Positions 20,943 to 30,960 are shown, numbered from the stretch's first letter. The stretch is 64,000 nt of DNA from Fragilaria crotonensis (GCA_022925895.1 JAKSYS010000117.1:50336-114335); one strand, 5' to 3'. A program made the numbers and translations. Notes: generated from the sequence alone by a model not told the origin.

Positions 20943-23900
20943 TGGGAGTAGTGGGACAGCTCATGGTCTGCGAGGTACGAAGCAAGCCGACGGGCCACTG
21001 CCAACAGAATCGGGCATTCGTCTCCAAAACTCGACTTAGACATCCAACCCGTGGCCGAGGTGCTGTCTCCCTGGCTTAGTAGGACGTCGTCAATAGCCAT
21101 CTCGGGCCCCAGTTGGTGCTCTACCCAGATCCCGATAAGTGCTGCCAGGAACTCCAGCGCGTTCAGCGATCCCCGCCCAATGAGGTCCGGACCGAGCTGT
21201 AGCCTCCACGCTATCCCGCTCTGTAGTCCGTAGCCTCCGAGACCTTGGGGGCATGCGTCGACGCGAACTATCCTGGTCGGCCACCGACATACGAGCCGGT
21301 TGATAGACAAACCTCGGACTGCATCGTCGAGGAACCGTTCCCACAGCGCGAGATCGTCGAGCTGCGCTTGAGAGAGCTTCACCGACCCGCAATCACGAGC
21401 TCGCTCGCCCGCCCGATACAGTCGCCCCAGGAAAGGGCGCGAATTCGGGATTACGAATGCGGCGTGATTGAGACGACCAATCATCGCTTCCAAATCCTTC
21501 GAAGTTGCTCTTTGCCCGGGTTGAGTCCGCATCTGCTGGAGGTCGTTCGTCCAAGCCCGGTGCTTGTCGGTCGGGAGGGAGACCGTGAAGGTCCTCGTGT
21601 TGACCACCCAACCTAGGATGATCTTCCGTTCCGAGGCCTTCGCCTCCGCAAGGAACTTGGATGTTGACAGGAGATCGTCCCTCGGGAAGGATTCGTTGTC
21701 TCCAGTGGGCCTCCCCACAAGGTGCAGCGCTAACGGCACGGCTGCCTCCAACTTGGCCCGGTCGTGTTCTCGTCCGACCCCGAATGAGTCGTCGAGGTAA
21801 CAATCGAATCGAGGAGAGTCATCGCGAAGTGAAACGTCGACAGACATCTCAAAGGCTGGCTCGAAGTTATCGTCCAACTGAACGAATCCTTGGTCATTGT
21901 CAATCGCCTTGTCTGACGACAACAATTCCTGTTGTGGGGCCCACCATTCCGTCTCGTCCCAGTCCTCCCGTCGTACAAGATCATTGGCCAAATCTGCAAC
22001 CACCTCTGACACGTCGCTCCATTGTGAGGGGTTTGGTGACCCGCCGAACGTCATTCGAAGCGCCATCAGGAGAACTCCCGCAATGCATGTACAAGACTTG
22101 GCCGCTGTATTTGGTTGTAAATGGATCCGCCGGTAGGCGGATTTACAATCGACTTTTGTGAGCAGGAGTCTTTCCTGTGGGAATCTCCGCCTCAGGAAAC
22201 ACACGGAATGAAGCAGCCTCGAGAGCGCCCGACCGAATCTGGCTGGCGTGAGTTGCGAGACGTCGACGCGGTCGTTCACGCTCCTCTTCGCACCTCGAGT
22301 CATGTTGAATGACTGGTCGTGTGTCAGTCTCAGTTTTGGGACTCTGTTTCCATCTTCATCGATTGTGTGCTGTTCGGTTATCCCGAGCGGTGCAACCTCA
22401 CAGTTCGGAAGTTCCAGGGCAGCTTCCCTCGGTAGAGGGAGTTGCCACCCTCGCCGGACTTCGTCTCTCAGCATGTCGAGAAGCTTGGCCTCGTGGCCCC
22501 GAGCCGATTTATGGTTGCCACGAGCCAAGGCTGCGACGACATCGGTGCGGCGATCGGTGTCGGTGATCGGAAGCAGGGGGAAATCGGCGCCGGCGGTGAT
22601 GCGTTCGCGGAAGCGAGGCCACAGGGGGTGGCGAGAAAGCAGAGGCGCGAGAACGTCGGCCGGGCGGAACTCGGAACCTGGCGTCAGGGTCGAGAACGGT
22701 TGCGCCGCGAGGGCGGCGCACCAGTCGAATTGAAAACGTCGGAGAATCCCGAGGTTATGAGCGGTTGCTGCGGGTGTCCATTCGAATCGGAAGTCCGTCG
22801 GGTGGGTGGGAGGCGAACGGTGGGCGAGGATGGAAGCGAGCAGGGCGGGTAGGTGGGGAGTCGGCAACGGGGGAAAAACCGTGTCGATCGATCGTGGGCG
22901 CGGGAACGGAACAGGCGACGCTACCATGTACTTACCCGAGGTGTGCGGGGCAGCTGGCGAAATCGGAGCGCCAGTGTCCGTCGCTGTGGCGGTCTGTCTA
23001 CCTGTGAGTGGCAGGGCATACCGGCTCGCGGCCGATGGGTGTGGGGCGTCAGTTGAGCTCGGACGCTGGAAGACCGCCGGCGCCATCACGACGTGACCGG
23101 CGGTGCGTGAGGCGTGCATGACCGCAGCGGGCGATCTCGCTGCGGGGGAGACGACTCGAAGCGGAGTGGACGGCGGGGTCGGCCGGCGATACGAGGCGAC
23201 GATCGCCGTCCGCGATGACGTCGGCAGGCCTGCCGCCTGTGGTTGGCAGCGCGAGTCGTTAAGCCGTGCGCTCAGCAGAGGGCTGTTCGTTGCGGAAATG
23301 GTCGAGGGGGACTGTGGTCCCGGCGTCGGCTGCTGATCTATAACTAGATGTGGCGTTGATGAGGTAGACAGAGAGTAATGATCACGATTGCCTACTTTCT
23401 GTTTCTTTGGCTTGTCGCCATCGTCGGGCTGGGAACGCATGCGTGAACGGCACTTGGCTACCCACGTCGTCAGGCCGTTTTTCTGCTCGTCGGTGAGGGC
23501 GACGTGCGTGTTCGCGTGAAAGCAAGATTTAACGCATCTGCCATTCAAATGATAACGGCAACACAAGTTTGGGATTGGTGCCTCGCCGGCATGGTCCACA
23601 AACGTCTGCCAAGTGTCCTTGCTCGTGATTTTCACTAACCGTCCGAGGGGGTTAGTGACCACGTCGTCCGCGTAACCGGGCCGAACAGGCGCCCCACTGG
23701 TGCGGCCCGAACTAGTCGTTGTCCCTGTCACCTGTGAGTCATCACCCCCCAGCTTTGATCGCAAATAGGGGCAGATTGGGAACTGGAACATCCCGTCCAC
23801 CAGTTGCTGTCGCGCTTGCTCGAAATCAAATAGTCTCGGATCGACCAGATCCACGTGGTCGCAGCTGGCGCAGGCCACCAAGAACTGCTGAATCCTCCGC

Positions 23901-24193
23901 TCAATGAACCACCCGAGACGGCTAGGAGCAGAGGCGTCCACTGCGGACAACTGCCTCAAGTGGGCGACCGTCGTGCCACCCGTCCTCGTCAGGAAATGAA
24001 CCCACGATGTGAGCATCGTCGATAACGGGGACCGAGGCCCGAAGATGAGCTCCGTCACGCCCGACATGTTTTCCAACAGTCCGGCGAGTTCGCGAAAGTC
24101 TCGGGGAACCGTATGCCGAACCTGCGTGAGTCGCTTTACGTCCTTGTCGGAGAGCCCCGTCGTCGAATCCGATACCTTCAGCTGCATCCTCAT
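20420..24193 (-). CDS. Reverse transcriptase-RNase H polyprotein of the retroelement
   Basis: 1257 residues. A cysteine-rich finger with CCRYHLNGRCVKSCFH lies near residue 210, followed by a long proline/serine-rich linker to about residue 450. The reverse transcriptase shows LTKVDCKSAYRRIHLQP (about 680-700) and the catalytic YLDD in CYLDDSFGVG (about 797). The RNase H part shows VRVDACPQGLGGYG (about 977), the acidic LNALEF and QGDSTSA, and closes with WFPGKENSVADALSRDF. No protease is seen. The start codon directly follows the stop of the upstream ORF (TGAATG), suggesting termination-reinitiation. The last part overlaps the recombinase ORF in another frame. The RT is of the DIRS-like type because of its partner recombinase and RNase H arrangement. 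Confidence 0.92.
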   Translation of the reverse strand: MRMQLKVSDSTTGLSDKDVKRLTQVRHTVPRDFRELAGLLENMSGVTELIFGPRSPLSTMLTSWVHFLTRTGGTTVAHLRQLSAVDASAPSRLGWFIERRIQQFLVACASCDHVDLVDPRLFDFEQARQQLVDGMFQFPICPYLRSKLGGDDSQVTGTTTSSGRTSGAPVRPGYADDVVTNPLGRLVKITSKDTWQTFVDHAGEAPIPNLCCRYHLNGRCVKSCFHANTHVALTDEQKNGLTTWVAKCRSRMRSQPDDGDKPKKQKVGNRDHYSLSTSSTPHLVIDQQPTPGPQSPSTISATNSPLLSARLNDSRCQPQAAGLPTSSRTAIVASYRRPTPPSTPLRVVSPAARSPAAVMHASRTAGHVVMAPAVFQRPSSTDAPHPSAASRYALPLTGRQTATATDTGAPISPAAPHTSGKYMVASPVPFPRPRSIDTVFPPLPTPHLPALLASILAHRSPPTHPTDFRFEWTPAATAHNLGILRRFQFDWCAALAAQPFSTLTPGSEFRPADVLAPLLSRHPLWPRFRERITAGADFPLLPITDTDRRTDVVAALARGNHKSARGHEAKLLDMLRDEVRRGWQLPLPREAALELPNCEVAPLGITEQHTIDEDGNRVPKLRLTHDQSFNMTRGAKRSVNDRVDVSQLTPARFGRALSRLLHSVCFLRRRFPQERLLLTKVDCKSAYRRIHLQPNTAAKSCTCIAGVLLMALRMTFGGSPNPSQWSDVSEVVADLANDLVRREDWDETEWWAPQQELLSSDKAIDNDQGFVQLDDNFEPAFEMSVDVSLRDDSPRFDCYLDDSFGVGREHDRAKLEAAVPLALHLVGRPTGDNESFPRDDLLSTSKFLAEAKASERKIILGWVVNTRTFTVSLPTDKHRAWTNDLQQMRTQPGQRATSKDLEAMIGRLNHAAFVIPNSRPFLGRLYRAGERARDCGSVKLSQAQLDDLALWERFLDDAVRGLSINRLVCRWPTRIVRVDACPQGLGGYGLQSGIAWRLQLGPDLIGRGSLNALEFLAALIGIWVEHQLGPEMAIDDVLLSQGDSTSATGWMSKSSFGDECPILLAVARRLASYLADHELSHYSQWFPGKENSVADALSRDFNLNDEEIVSLVQKNFAEQVPPSFRIIPLPGAMITSVGELLRLQPKTQQLPTTPVPSASAAGKGMKDSCQPLDMERRTPSSEGSSPKIASTSLPASRRRSAKDGTVAPDSLLSVALEGRRAQFVPPSTTWHRPIGLTNLSVRCTTHEDDSTPFWPPS

Positions 24194-25639
24194 TCATTCG
24201 TCAGCGGTTTCGCTCTCGTCCGTTCCCGCTGAGCTCTTCTTCGCAAGCGGCTGGGGTCCGCAGGCAAACAGGCTGAAGGCCTCCGGCCGATCGACTGCTG
24301 AAGAGACGAACGAGGCCATGCGCACCGCGGTGCAGAAACCCGTGGGTAACCACACGTCCAAGCCTAGCCGCGTCTTCAGATGGTGGTGAAGGTGTTGGGC
24401 TACGTACGCTGCGTTGGCAAGCCCTAGAATTTCCACATACGTCGCCACGGGCTCCGGTGCCACCTCTCCTGCTGCGGTCCGCTGCGTTGCGAACAGGATC
24501 ATCTGTTGCGTCGTTGCGGGGAATGCGTCAAAACCTCCTGGTTTCTTGGTGACCGTGATCGCTGAGTTTGCCCTTTCCGTCACTTGCAACGCCAGCGCGT
24601 TCGCCAGGTTTGTCCACGCCTCGTTGGTGGGCGCTCCCGGTGTCTCGGCCGCTGTCCTCGCTACGGCCGCCCTGGTCGCCAAATGTCGCAGGTGCGTATC
24701 CCTCGACCAGACGTCGGCTCTGGGATTTAACACTGGGCCTGTGACTACCCCCGGTTTGTGACCCAGGAGTGCTCTTGTGCTCGAGGTGGCTATGTTCCAC
24801 AGCCACCTCGCAACATACCCTGCTCTCGTTGCCGTCAGCGATTGCTTTGGGTCTTCATCCGCCCGCCTTGTCCTATCTCTGATGGCTGTGATAGTCGCCA
24901 AGCAGAGCTTTGCCGCATCGGTTGTATAAGCCTCCATGATGGCGGCGAAAATGAATGCCGGCACAGGGAGCACGTTCGGTATTGTCACCCTGCTATGAAG
25001 CACCGTGATGCTCGGGTCGTCGTTCTCATCGAGGGGAGGACCCTCCGGTCCTACCGAGTCTTCGTCCTCGTCGCTGGTGTCGACCATCAGCATTTTCTTG
25101 TATTCCTGCATCTTAGATGTCGGCGTCTTCGTCGCACGCGTCCGACCTCCTGTCGTGGATCGCTTGCGTGTCTGCTTCTTCGCCTTCGTCGTTCCGTCGT
25201 CCCTCGGCTGCCCAGATTTTCCCGTGTCTTTGTTTCTCGCGGCTGTGACGTCGCCGACGGATGTCCATTCTTCCATCTCGGACCACTCGATCATATCGCC
25301 CGACTGTCTGTCGTACGTTCCCGAATTTTCGATGACGATCGTCGAGGCTGTACTCCCAGCACCTGTGAGCGCCCAGAGGTCTCCTCCGCTGTCGGCATGG
25401 AGGTCGTCCTCGACATCCTGGTGGATGTGATGGACTGCCAAAACGCCCCCGCCTCGGATCAGCAGGAGGTGGCCAATCTTGGGGGAGCAGAGTCTCCGAA
25501 ATCCGTTCACGGTGTTGAGCTCGCTTGCCTGCAAATTGGTGAACCGCTCAACCTCGTCCCATTGATCGATTTCGCGGAAGATGTCTGCCCACGTCTTCGA
25601 CAGGGTGACGGGCGAGAAGACGGATGGTGTAGAAGACAT
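24194..25639 (-). CDS. Gag-like ORF of the retroelement
   Basis: 481 residues, first ORF of the element, starting 41 bases after repeat A1. It has a basic low-complexity stretch around residues 160-195 (KAKKQTRKRSTTGGRTRATK) and an alanine-rich helical second half. No nucleocapsid finger is seen; the nearest cysteine-rich finger is at the start of the next ORF. The call as a Gag equivalent rests on position only. The stop TGA is immediately followed by the ATG of the RT ORF. Confidence 0.7.
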   Translation of the reverse strand: MSSTPSVFSPVTLSKTWADIFREIDQWDEVERFTNLQASELNTVNGFRRLCSPKIGHLLLIRGGGVLAVHHIHQDVEDDLHADSGGDLWALTGAGSTASTIVIENSGTYDRQSGDMIEWSEMEEWTSVGDVTAARNKDTGKSGQPRDDGTTKAKKQTRKRSTTGGRTRATKTPTSKMQEYKKMLMVDTSDEDEDSVGPEGPPLDENDDPSITVLHSRVTIPNVLPVPAFIFAAIMEAYTTDAAKLCLATITAIRDRTRRADEDPKQSLTATRAGYVARWLWNIATSSTRALLGHKPGVVTGPVLNPRADVWSRDTHLRHLATRAAVARTAAETPGAPTNEAWTNLANALALQVTERANSAITVTKKPGGFDAFPATTQQMILFATQRTAAGEVAPEPVATYVEILGLANAAYVAQHLHHHLKTRLGLDVWLPTGFCTAVRMASFVSSAVDRPEAFSLFACGPQPLAKKSSAGTDESETADE

Positions 25640-25680
25640 GGTGGTGTGTTGAGGTGAGTACGGGAAGAGGTACGGCCAAT

Positions 25681-25791
25681 TTTAATTTTCTATCCTAGAA
25701 TTGCCGTTGTCTTTGTCGATCCTGCGAATTGTGAGATCTTTGATTGCGTTATGTCCCGTCCGTCAGTCGTCCTTTCCTTGCGAATATCCCA
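25681..25791 (-). repeat. Split direct repeat A1 (terminal)
   Basis: Upstream end of the retroelement in sense orientation, 111 bases, one difference from A2. It probably carries the promoter, but no motif was recognised. Confidence 0.9.
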
Positions 25792-26044
25792 AGCCGCCTG
25801 CCCGCGCACCGCAACTCGCATTGTACTCCATTGGCACAGCATACTGTAGTACCACACCGTCCCATGTCTGGTCCCATTTAGTCCGAGTTCTAATTACGTC
25901 GCACTTCATACACAAACTCGGTTGTTGCGTTTCGTGCGAACCCGGCTTTCACACAGAACGCCCGCGGCGTTCTGTGGTTTCGATCAAAATTACCCGGATT
26001 CCCGAAACGCGCGCGCCATTCGGGGGCAGTTTTGGGGGCTGTAA

Positions 26045-26116
26045 GGACCATTTTTCCCCGGAATAGACGCGGCGTTCTGTGTTGCGGGACGTTTCGTTCG
26101 CTGTAAGCACCGGCCT
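26045..26116 (-). repeat. Right terminal inverted repeat
   Basis: Reverse complement begins AGGCCGGTGCTTACAGCGAA and ends with ATGGTCCTTACAG, mirroring the left repeat at 18681. Palindromic AGAACG/CGTTCT motifs continue inward to about 25955. Confidence 0.65.
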
Positions 26117-26309
26117 CATATATTTTTTCTCTTTGAACCATACTACCGTAGTCTATATATCTGTACTCCATGCCGTTTCGAGAAAGTCATTGGACATTCG
26201 ACGCACGGTATACGGCGAATGCACATCCCAAATCCCACATACGTCGTAGAAGTATGATACAGCGCAGACTTCCATGTATCACGATATACGTGACACCGAA
26301 TCTGAGCTT

Positions 26310-27830
26310 CAAGGCTCAGGTAGGATTACGTCCCATCTCCCATCCGAACACAACTTGCCCAATCGATCATGACGCAATGCCACATTACATGAAGTGTATA
26401 CACGAATTCATCACCAAAACCAGGTTCATGATTCGAGTTGCTCTATACTACCGGTAGTGTTACTATAGCAGGTCAACACAACATACAGAAATCGATGTTT
26501 AAGCAGTGCCACATTACATACGTAACATGCACCCAAACCAACCTCACAATCAAGACTTCAACCCTGCAGGATTCATCGTTTCAATCCTTCTTCAAATCGC
26601 AAATCTTGATGGATTCAAAATGAATTCCAAGATCTGACTAACATGCAGCATGTTCTCACAAAAACAAACAAATCACATCTTAACCCACTTAAAGTACAGC
26701 ACCAATATGAACGCCCTTGCCATCATCCAACTCCTTGTCGCAGCCACGTTGTTCACGACGACGACCACTGCAACCGATACCAACAGTGTGCGTGGTGCCC
26801 GTCAGTTGACTGGCGGCAGCGTCATTACCTATTCCCAAATCAAACTTACCCAAGGCAATGAGGTCTCCCCATTCATCGGCGTCCCGTTTGCCACTGGTAT
26901 CGCTACTGTCAAACTTGACTTCAATCCTTCTCGCAACAATGCAAAGTGGAAGGTTTGCATCCAAACGAACATCATCGGCTTTACTCCAGGCCTACTCCAC
27001 GTCCACAAAGGCAAGATCTCCGAGAATGGAGGAGCCGTCGTCGACTTTAGCGATATGCTGGGCAGCAGTCCAACCTTCTCTGGCTGTGTTTCAGTCGCTC
27101 AATCACTCTACAATGACATAAAGGGTAATCCGGTAAGATGCCACCGAGCTTTGTGAACGCTGATATCACACATTGCACGCACGCGCATGATTGATTTTAC
27201 CAACTGATTCTAACAGTTGTGCGTTACAGGATTTGTTTTATGTGAATGCCCACGTCGCCGGCGAGCCCACTTCCCTCTTCAATCGTGCCATTCGCGGTCA
27301 GGTTCTTCAGAAATTCCGCACCAAGGTTGTTCCTTCCGAGGAAGTCTCGCCTTTCAAGGGAAAGAGTGGTGCATCTGGGTTCGCCACCGTCTCATTTGAA
27401 AATGCCGGAAAGGCGATTTGTATTGATGCCACCATTACTGGCTTCAATCCAGTGCTTGCCCACCTTCACAATGCGAAATCCGGTTCGAACGGTGCTGTTG
27501 TTGTGAACTTTACCAGCAAGAAGGTTGCCACCGGTCGATTCTTGGGATGCGGCACCCTGTCTGAGTTGGGCGTGACCGACTCTTCTTTGGCGTCCAAGAT
27601 ACTCGCGAACCCATCGAGCTTTTATTTCAACTTTCATCTTGGCAATCCCGACACCAGCGACTTTAATGTTGCTATTCGTGGTCAGTTGGAGTATTAACTA
27701 TTATGGAGTAGCGAGAGTCTGACGAGGGCAGGTGGTGGGTGGTATTGACCGAAAAGGAATTGTATCTGTGATGAGGGCACTCGGAAGAGATAATGCACGC
27801 AAAGGACCGACACAGAACAACTAGTTGAAT
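26310..27830. repeat. Duplicated segment containing CHRD gene, right copy
   Basis: Counterpart of 15440-17040. Both coding exons and the roughly 160 bases upstream of the ATG are very similar. Similarity fades about 100-130 bases after the stop. Confidence 0.85.
26707..27697 (+). CDS. Secreted two-CHRD-domain protein, copy 2
   Basis: Exon 1 is 26707-27132 and exon 2 is 27230-27697, joined at NP-DLFYVNAHVAGEP. This matches the usual CHRD ending NPxxYYVNxH, so the acceptor at 27229 (GCGTTACAG) is preferred. The product has 297 residues with signal peptide MNALAIIQLLVAATLFTTTT, a first unit with LLHVHKGKISENGG and a second with AHLHNAKSGSNGAVVV, ending IRGQLEY. An in-frame ATG at 26650 would add 19 residues and spoil the signal peptide, so the downstream ATG was chosen. 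It is intact, unlike copy 1, which needs a shifted acceptor. Predicted extracellular or cell-wall location. Confidence 0.82.
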
Positions 27831-28716
27831 GTTAGGAAGCTTTTTAAAGCACAAACCTGCTGAACTATTTTAGAGTGGCTAGCTTGAGTACTGGAATTCC
27901 TTTATATGTTGACACACCACCGGTATACCTCAATGAAAGGGACTACCGGTAGAGAAATTTGTCATGATGAATGATGACTTGCGATGGTCATTAATCATGG
28001 AGTCGTTAAGTTCGAGGAGCAAAACAGCCGAGACCGAAATAGCAGGCGTAATACCGGTAGTAGGCGGTTGCTCCTTCGCCACAAGTATTAAAACAACTGC
28101 GCGGAAGTCGCGGATGGGCGTTTGCTATGGTACTACTTCCCATATAGGTCGCGGATCGTCCAGCCATGATCGCAATCCCGCGGAGGCGAATGATTCGTGC
28201 GCGAGTGAAGATGAGATTGTGAACGGTGTGAGGCGGGTTAATGAACAGCAGGAAGAGGCGAAATTGCCTATTGCATGTGTGTACGAGTCAAGAAACAGTT
28301 CAGAAGCATGTCTGGGTGAATTGGCAGGATTGGAAGGCAAGTTAGAAAGGGTAACAACAAAGTATAGTCACATTAATTTGGAAACTGGAATCTACCGGTA
28401 GTACACAACAAGGGGACTGATAGTCGCAATACTGTATTGTGCTTAGACACTACAAGTACCTCTCTCGTAAGTACTGGAGTACAAGTACTTGTACTTGGGG
28501 ATTGCATCCGAGTCACACAACACACACCCCTCGACACATCTCGTCATCTCGTCCCTTTCGCCTTACACATCCCATCTTCATTCTAACTTCTAAGTCCACG
28601 ACTTCTTCCTTCCCTTCCTTTTGTAGAGGAAGGAACTAGAAGCAAGGGGTTCTGGAGTAATAGATACGAAAATTCAACAGACTCGAGAACGGAAAGCAGT
28701 ACGAGGACCCATAGCA
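27831..28716. other. Intergenic, no convincing gene
   Basis: A 145-codon open frame at 27964-28401 has no recognisable domain and spans CTACCGGTAG palindromes, so it was not called. A GTAC-rich palindromic cluster (AGTACTGGAGTACAAGTAC) lies at about 28468-28495, upstream of the phosphotransferase gene. Confidence 0.5.
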
Positions 28717-29916
28717 ATGAAATATGCGTCACCGGCATCGGCGTTTTTCTTTCTGACTGAAGAAGCACAGGACGGCCTAAAGAAGTATCAATACAAGGGG
28801 CAAGACAAGTCTCTGCTTTACAACTATGTGCTTTCACCACTCGCATCCTTTTTGGTAAACAACTGCACTCCGACATCGATAGCCCCCAACACAATTACTC
28901 TCTTTGGACTATGTTGGATGATTCTATCATACGCATCTCTTTGGTTCTATGCACCTGCAGTGTCAACACCCTCAGACTCAAAAGACAGTATACCGAATTG
29001 GGTCTTTTGCTATCATGCTGTCGCCCTTTTGGTTTACCAAACACTCGATAACATGGATGGCAAACAAGCCCGACGTACCGGGAGTTCTTCTCCGCTTGGT
29101 CTCTTGTTTGATCATGGATGCGATGCAATCAATAGCATCTTTGGATCTGCGGGTTGGATTCTGGGTTTGGGATTGACGTTGGAACACGATTATTACTGCT
29201 GTCTGGCCATTATTCTTGGTCCATTCGCAATGTTTTACGTCGCTACTTGGGAAGAATTCTATACCGGTGAACTTATACTACCAATAATCAATGGTCCCAA
29301 TGAGGGACTCTTGGGAGGTGCATTGCTCAGTTTGACGACCTGTTTCTTTCCGGACTTTTGGCAATCAACGTCATTCTCGGATGCGCTGGGTTTGCAACAC
29401 GTGCTGTCGAGCCCTCTGAGAAATGCAGATATTCAAATATCCTTGGCCGTCTTTGGTATGATTCAAGAACTTGTCACAAAGACAGCTTACGTTTCCAAAC
29501 GATATGGCGTCCAAACCCTGGTGACTCAAGCACCACTATGGATCCTCATCGTCTTATTTGTCATCAACACGAATCTTTGGGAAACCATGCCTCGAACCGC
29601 ACTCCATCTGTGTAGTGGTCTCTTTGTTGAGTTTGTGACCCACCTCATGTTGGACCACATTACCGATCAACGGTTTCAGACGGCGCGTCGGTGTGTCGTC
29701 ATGTTACCTCTCCTGATCCTAACAGTGGTTACTATCATCACCAACAACAATAACAACGAACACGTTGTTTTCGGATCCATATCAACCATGTGGCTCATTT
29801 ACACGACAGCCGTGTGGACGTTTCTATTGTGCAAGATCCGTGGGGTGGTACATGAAATTTGCAATGTGTTGGAACTGAAGTGCTTTGACATAACGAAAAA
29901 GTCAAAAGTGGCATAA
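28717..29916 (+). CDS. CDP-alcohol phosphotransferase (ethanolamine/choline phosphotransferase)
   Basis: Single-exon gene of 399 residues. It carries the CDP-alcohol phosphatidyltransferase signature DG-x2-AR-x8-G-x3-D-x3-D, visible as DGKQARRTG followed by LGLLFDHGCDAI at about residues 114-137; the last two Asp bind metal and act in catalysis. Several hydrophobic segments before and after fit an integral ER membrane protein. These enzymes transfer phosphoethanolamine or phosphocholine from the CDP form to diacylglycerol, the last Kennedy-pathway step. Length and the SLLYNYVLSPLASFLV region fit the eukaryotic EPT1/CPT1 group. Substrate preference cannot be read from sequence. Confidence 0.9.
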   Translation: MKYASPASAFFFLTEEAQDGLKKYQYKGQDKSLLYNYVLSPLASFLVNNCTPTSIAPNTITLFGLCWMILSYASLWFYAPAVSTPSDSKDSIPNWVFCYHAVALLVYQTLDNMDGKQARRTGSSSPLGLLFDHGCDAINSIFGSAGWILGLGLTLEHDYYCCLAIILGPFAMFYVATWEEFYTGELILPIINGPNEGLLGGALLSLTTCFFPDFWQSTSFSDALGLQHVLSSPLRNADIQISLAVFGMIQELVTKTAYVSKRYGVQTLVTQAPLWILIVLFVINTNLWETMPRTALHLCSGLFVEFVTHLMLDHITDQRFQTARRCVVMLPLLILTVVTIITNNNNNEHVVFGSISTMWLIYTTAVWTFLLCKIRGVVHEICNVLELKCFDITKKSKVA

Positions 29917-30960
29917 CTCATGAAGGTCCCTCGTGTCCGGCCATCTCCAGGGTTGGAAAGTGCTTCTCCTCCCGAGCCATCAATGTTCAAATAAAAGTTG
30001 TTCGGAGGTATGTCACACGCAATTGACGTTGTTGGTTTCTGCAGTATCGATCGGGCACCTGCGCGCCCCGATTGTCTCCAACAACTTCTGCTACTATAGT
30101 AGAGTAAGGAGAGTGTAAGAGCGATTTACCAAGAAAACCCTGGAGCCTTTCCGGGATCGTTTCGAGGTGGTAGATGAGACCAATAACGTGAGCGTCTACT
30201 CTTCCCATTCCACTACTATTATGACCTATAACATGCTGCACATGCTTTATGGTTATGATTTTGATAGATTTTGGGGAGAGCTGCTCACTCAGCTACATAA
30301 TATATATAAGAATGGAAATTGTATGACATTGAGACGACTCGACTGAGTCTTGTTAATGAAGAGATACAATTTAACGGTAATTCAAAAATTTCATCTAAAT
30401 TCCAGCAGAGTAGAAAATTCAAGTCCTTTGAAATTCCAAGCATGCGGTGTATCATACTATACAGAGCATATCGCCTCCACTGCCAGCGTAATCACTGGTT
30501 GCAAACACTCGGAGTACAGTACATTGGTGGTGTAGCCACCGTATTTCGAGTACTCCGTAGAGCGATGTAGAGGTGTGTACTCCAGTACCACATGCTCATT
30601 GCGGTGCAGAATATACGCCAGAATTGTCGCCTGCCGGCTCGATGGTGCGCCCTACGTCGAGTCGGCGAGTACGAAAGCGATGGTGACTGTACTACTACAG
30701 CCGTAGTACGGTAAGCAGTCGATTTTCATCATCGTTTCTGTTCAGGCAAACGACATTGTGTGAGGGTATTATCCTTCTAAACGTTTGCCTTGGTGTTGTG
30801 AGCAACAGGGCACTGGCAGTAGGTGTTGGCTCTCCCTCGTCCCTTGGGACTGCCTACAGAGTGTCAGAGTGTGTACTGTTGTGATAGTGTAACATCACCG
30901 GTGGACCACTGCGCATTGTGGTGATAGCGAGGTGAAAAAAGTGTTTGGCAGGTGGCAGCA
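29917..30960. other. Intergenic, no gene seen
   Basis: About 1 kb between the phosphotransferase stop and the myosin ATG. Only short overlapping open frames are present. Palindromic GTAC-rich stretches occur at about 30510-30590 and near 30685-30715. Confidence 0.5.

Larger units (their letters stand above)
19138..25791 (-). mobile_element. Tyrosine-recombinase (DIRS-order) retrotransposon with split direct repeats
   Basis: Read on the minus strand, the order is A1 (25791-25681), gag-like ORF, RT-RNase H ORF, tyrosine recombinase ORF, B1 (19618-19442), A2 (19441-19331), a 16-base spacer, then B2 (19314-19138). This A1-ORFs-B1-A2-B2 arrangement is the signature of PAT/Ngaro/Kangaroo-type YR retrotransposons, which integrate through a circular intermediate and leave no target duplication. 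The A copies differ at one of 111 positions and the B copies look identical over 177. All three ORFs are open, so the copy is young and could be active. It is more GC-rich than flanking DNA. Confidence 0.9.
18681..26116. mobile_element. Putative TIR-bounded DNA transposon carrying a nested retroelement
   Basis: The left end from 18681 reads AGGCCGGTGCTTGCAGTGAA and the reverse complement of the right end from 26116 reads AGGCCGGTGCTTACAGCGAA. Both continue CGAAACG, diverge, then share ATGGTCCTTACAG about 65-80 bases in. Both ends also carry subterminal palindromes built on AGAACG...CGTTCT; at about 25959-25985 this is a near-perfect CAGAACGCC-CGC-GGCGTTCTG. Without the retroelement the element would be roughly 0.8 kb. 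No clear target-site duplication was identified, and no transposase is recognised inside apart from a short open frame of unknown origin, so superfamily is undetermined and the element is probably non-autonomous. Confidence 0.6.

Noticed and set aside
20450-24180. Numerous plus-strand open frames across the retroelement
   Set aside because: Shadows of the GC-rich RT-RNase H frame; none carries a recognisable domain.
27964-28401. 145-codon plus-strand open frame downstream of CHRD copy 2
   Set aside because: No recognisable domain, includes palindromic intergenic motifs, no splice or neighbour support.
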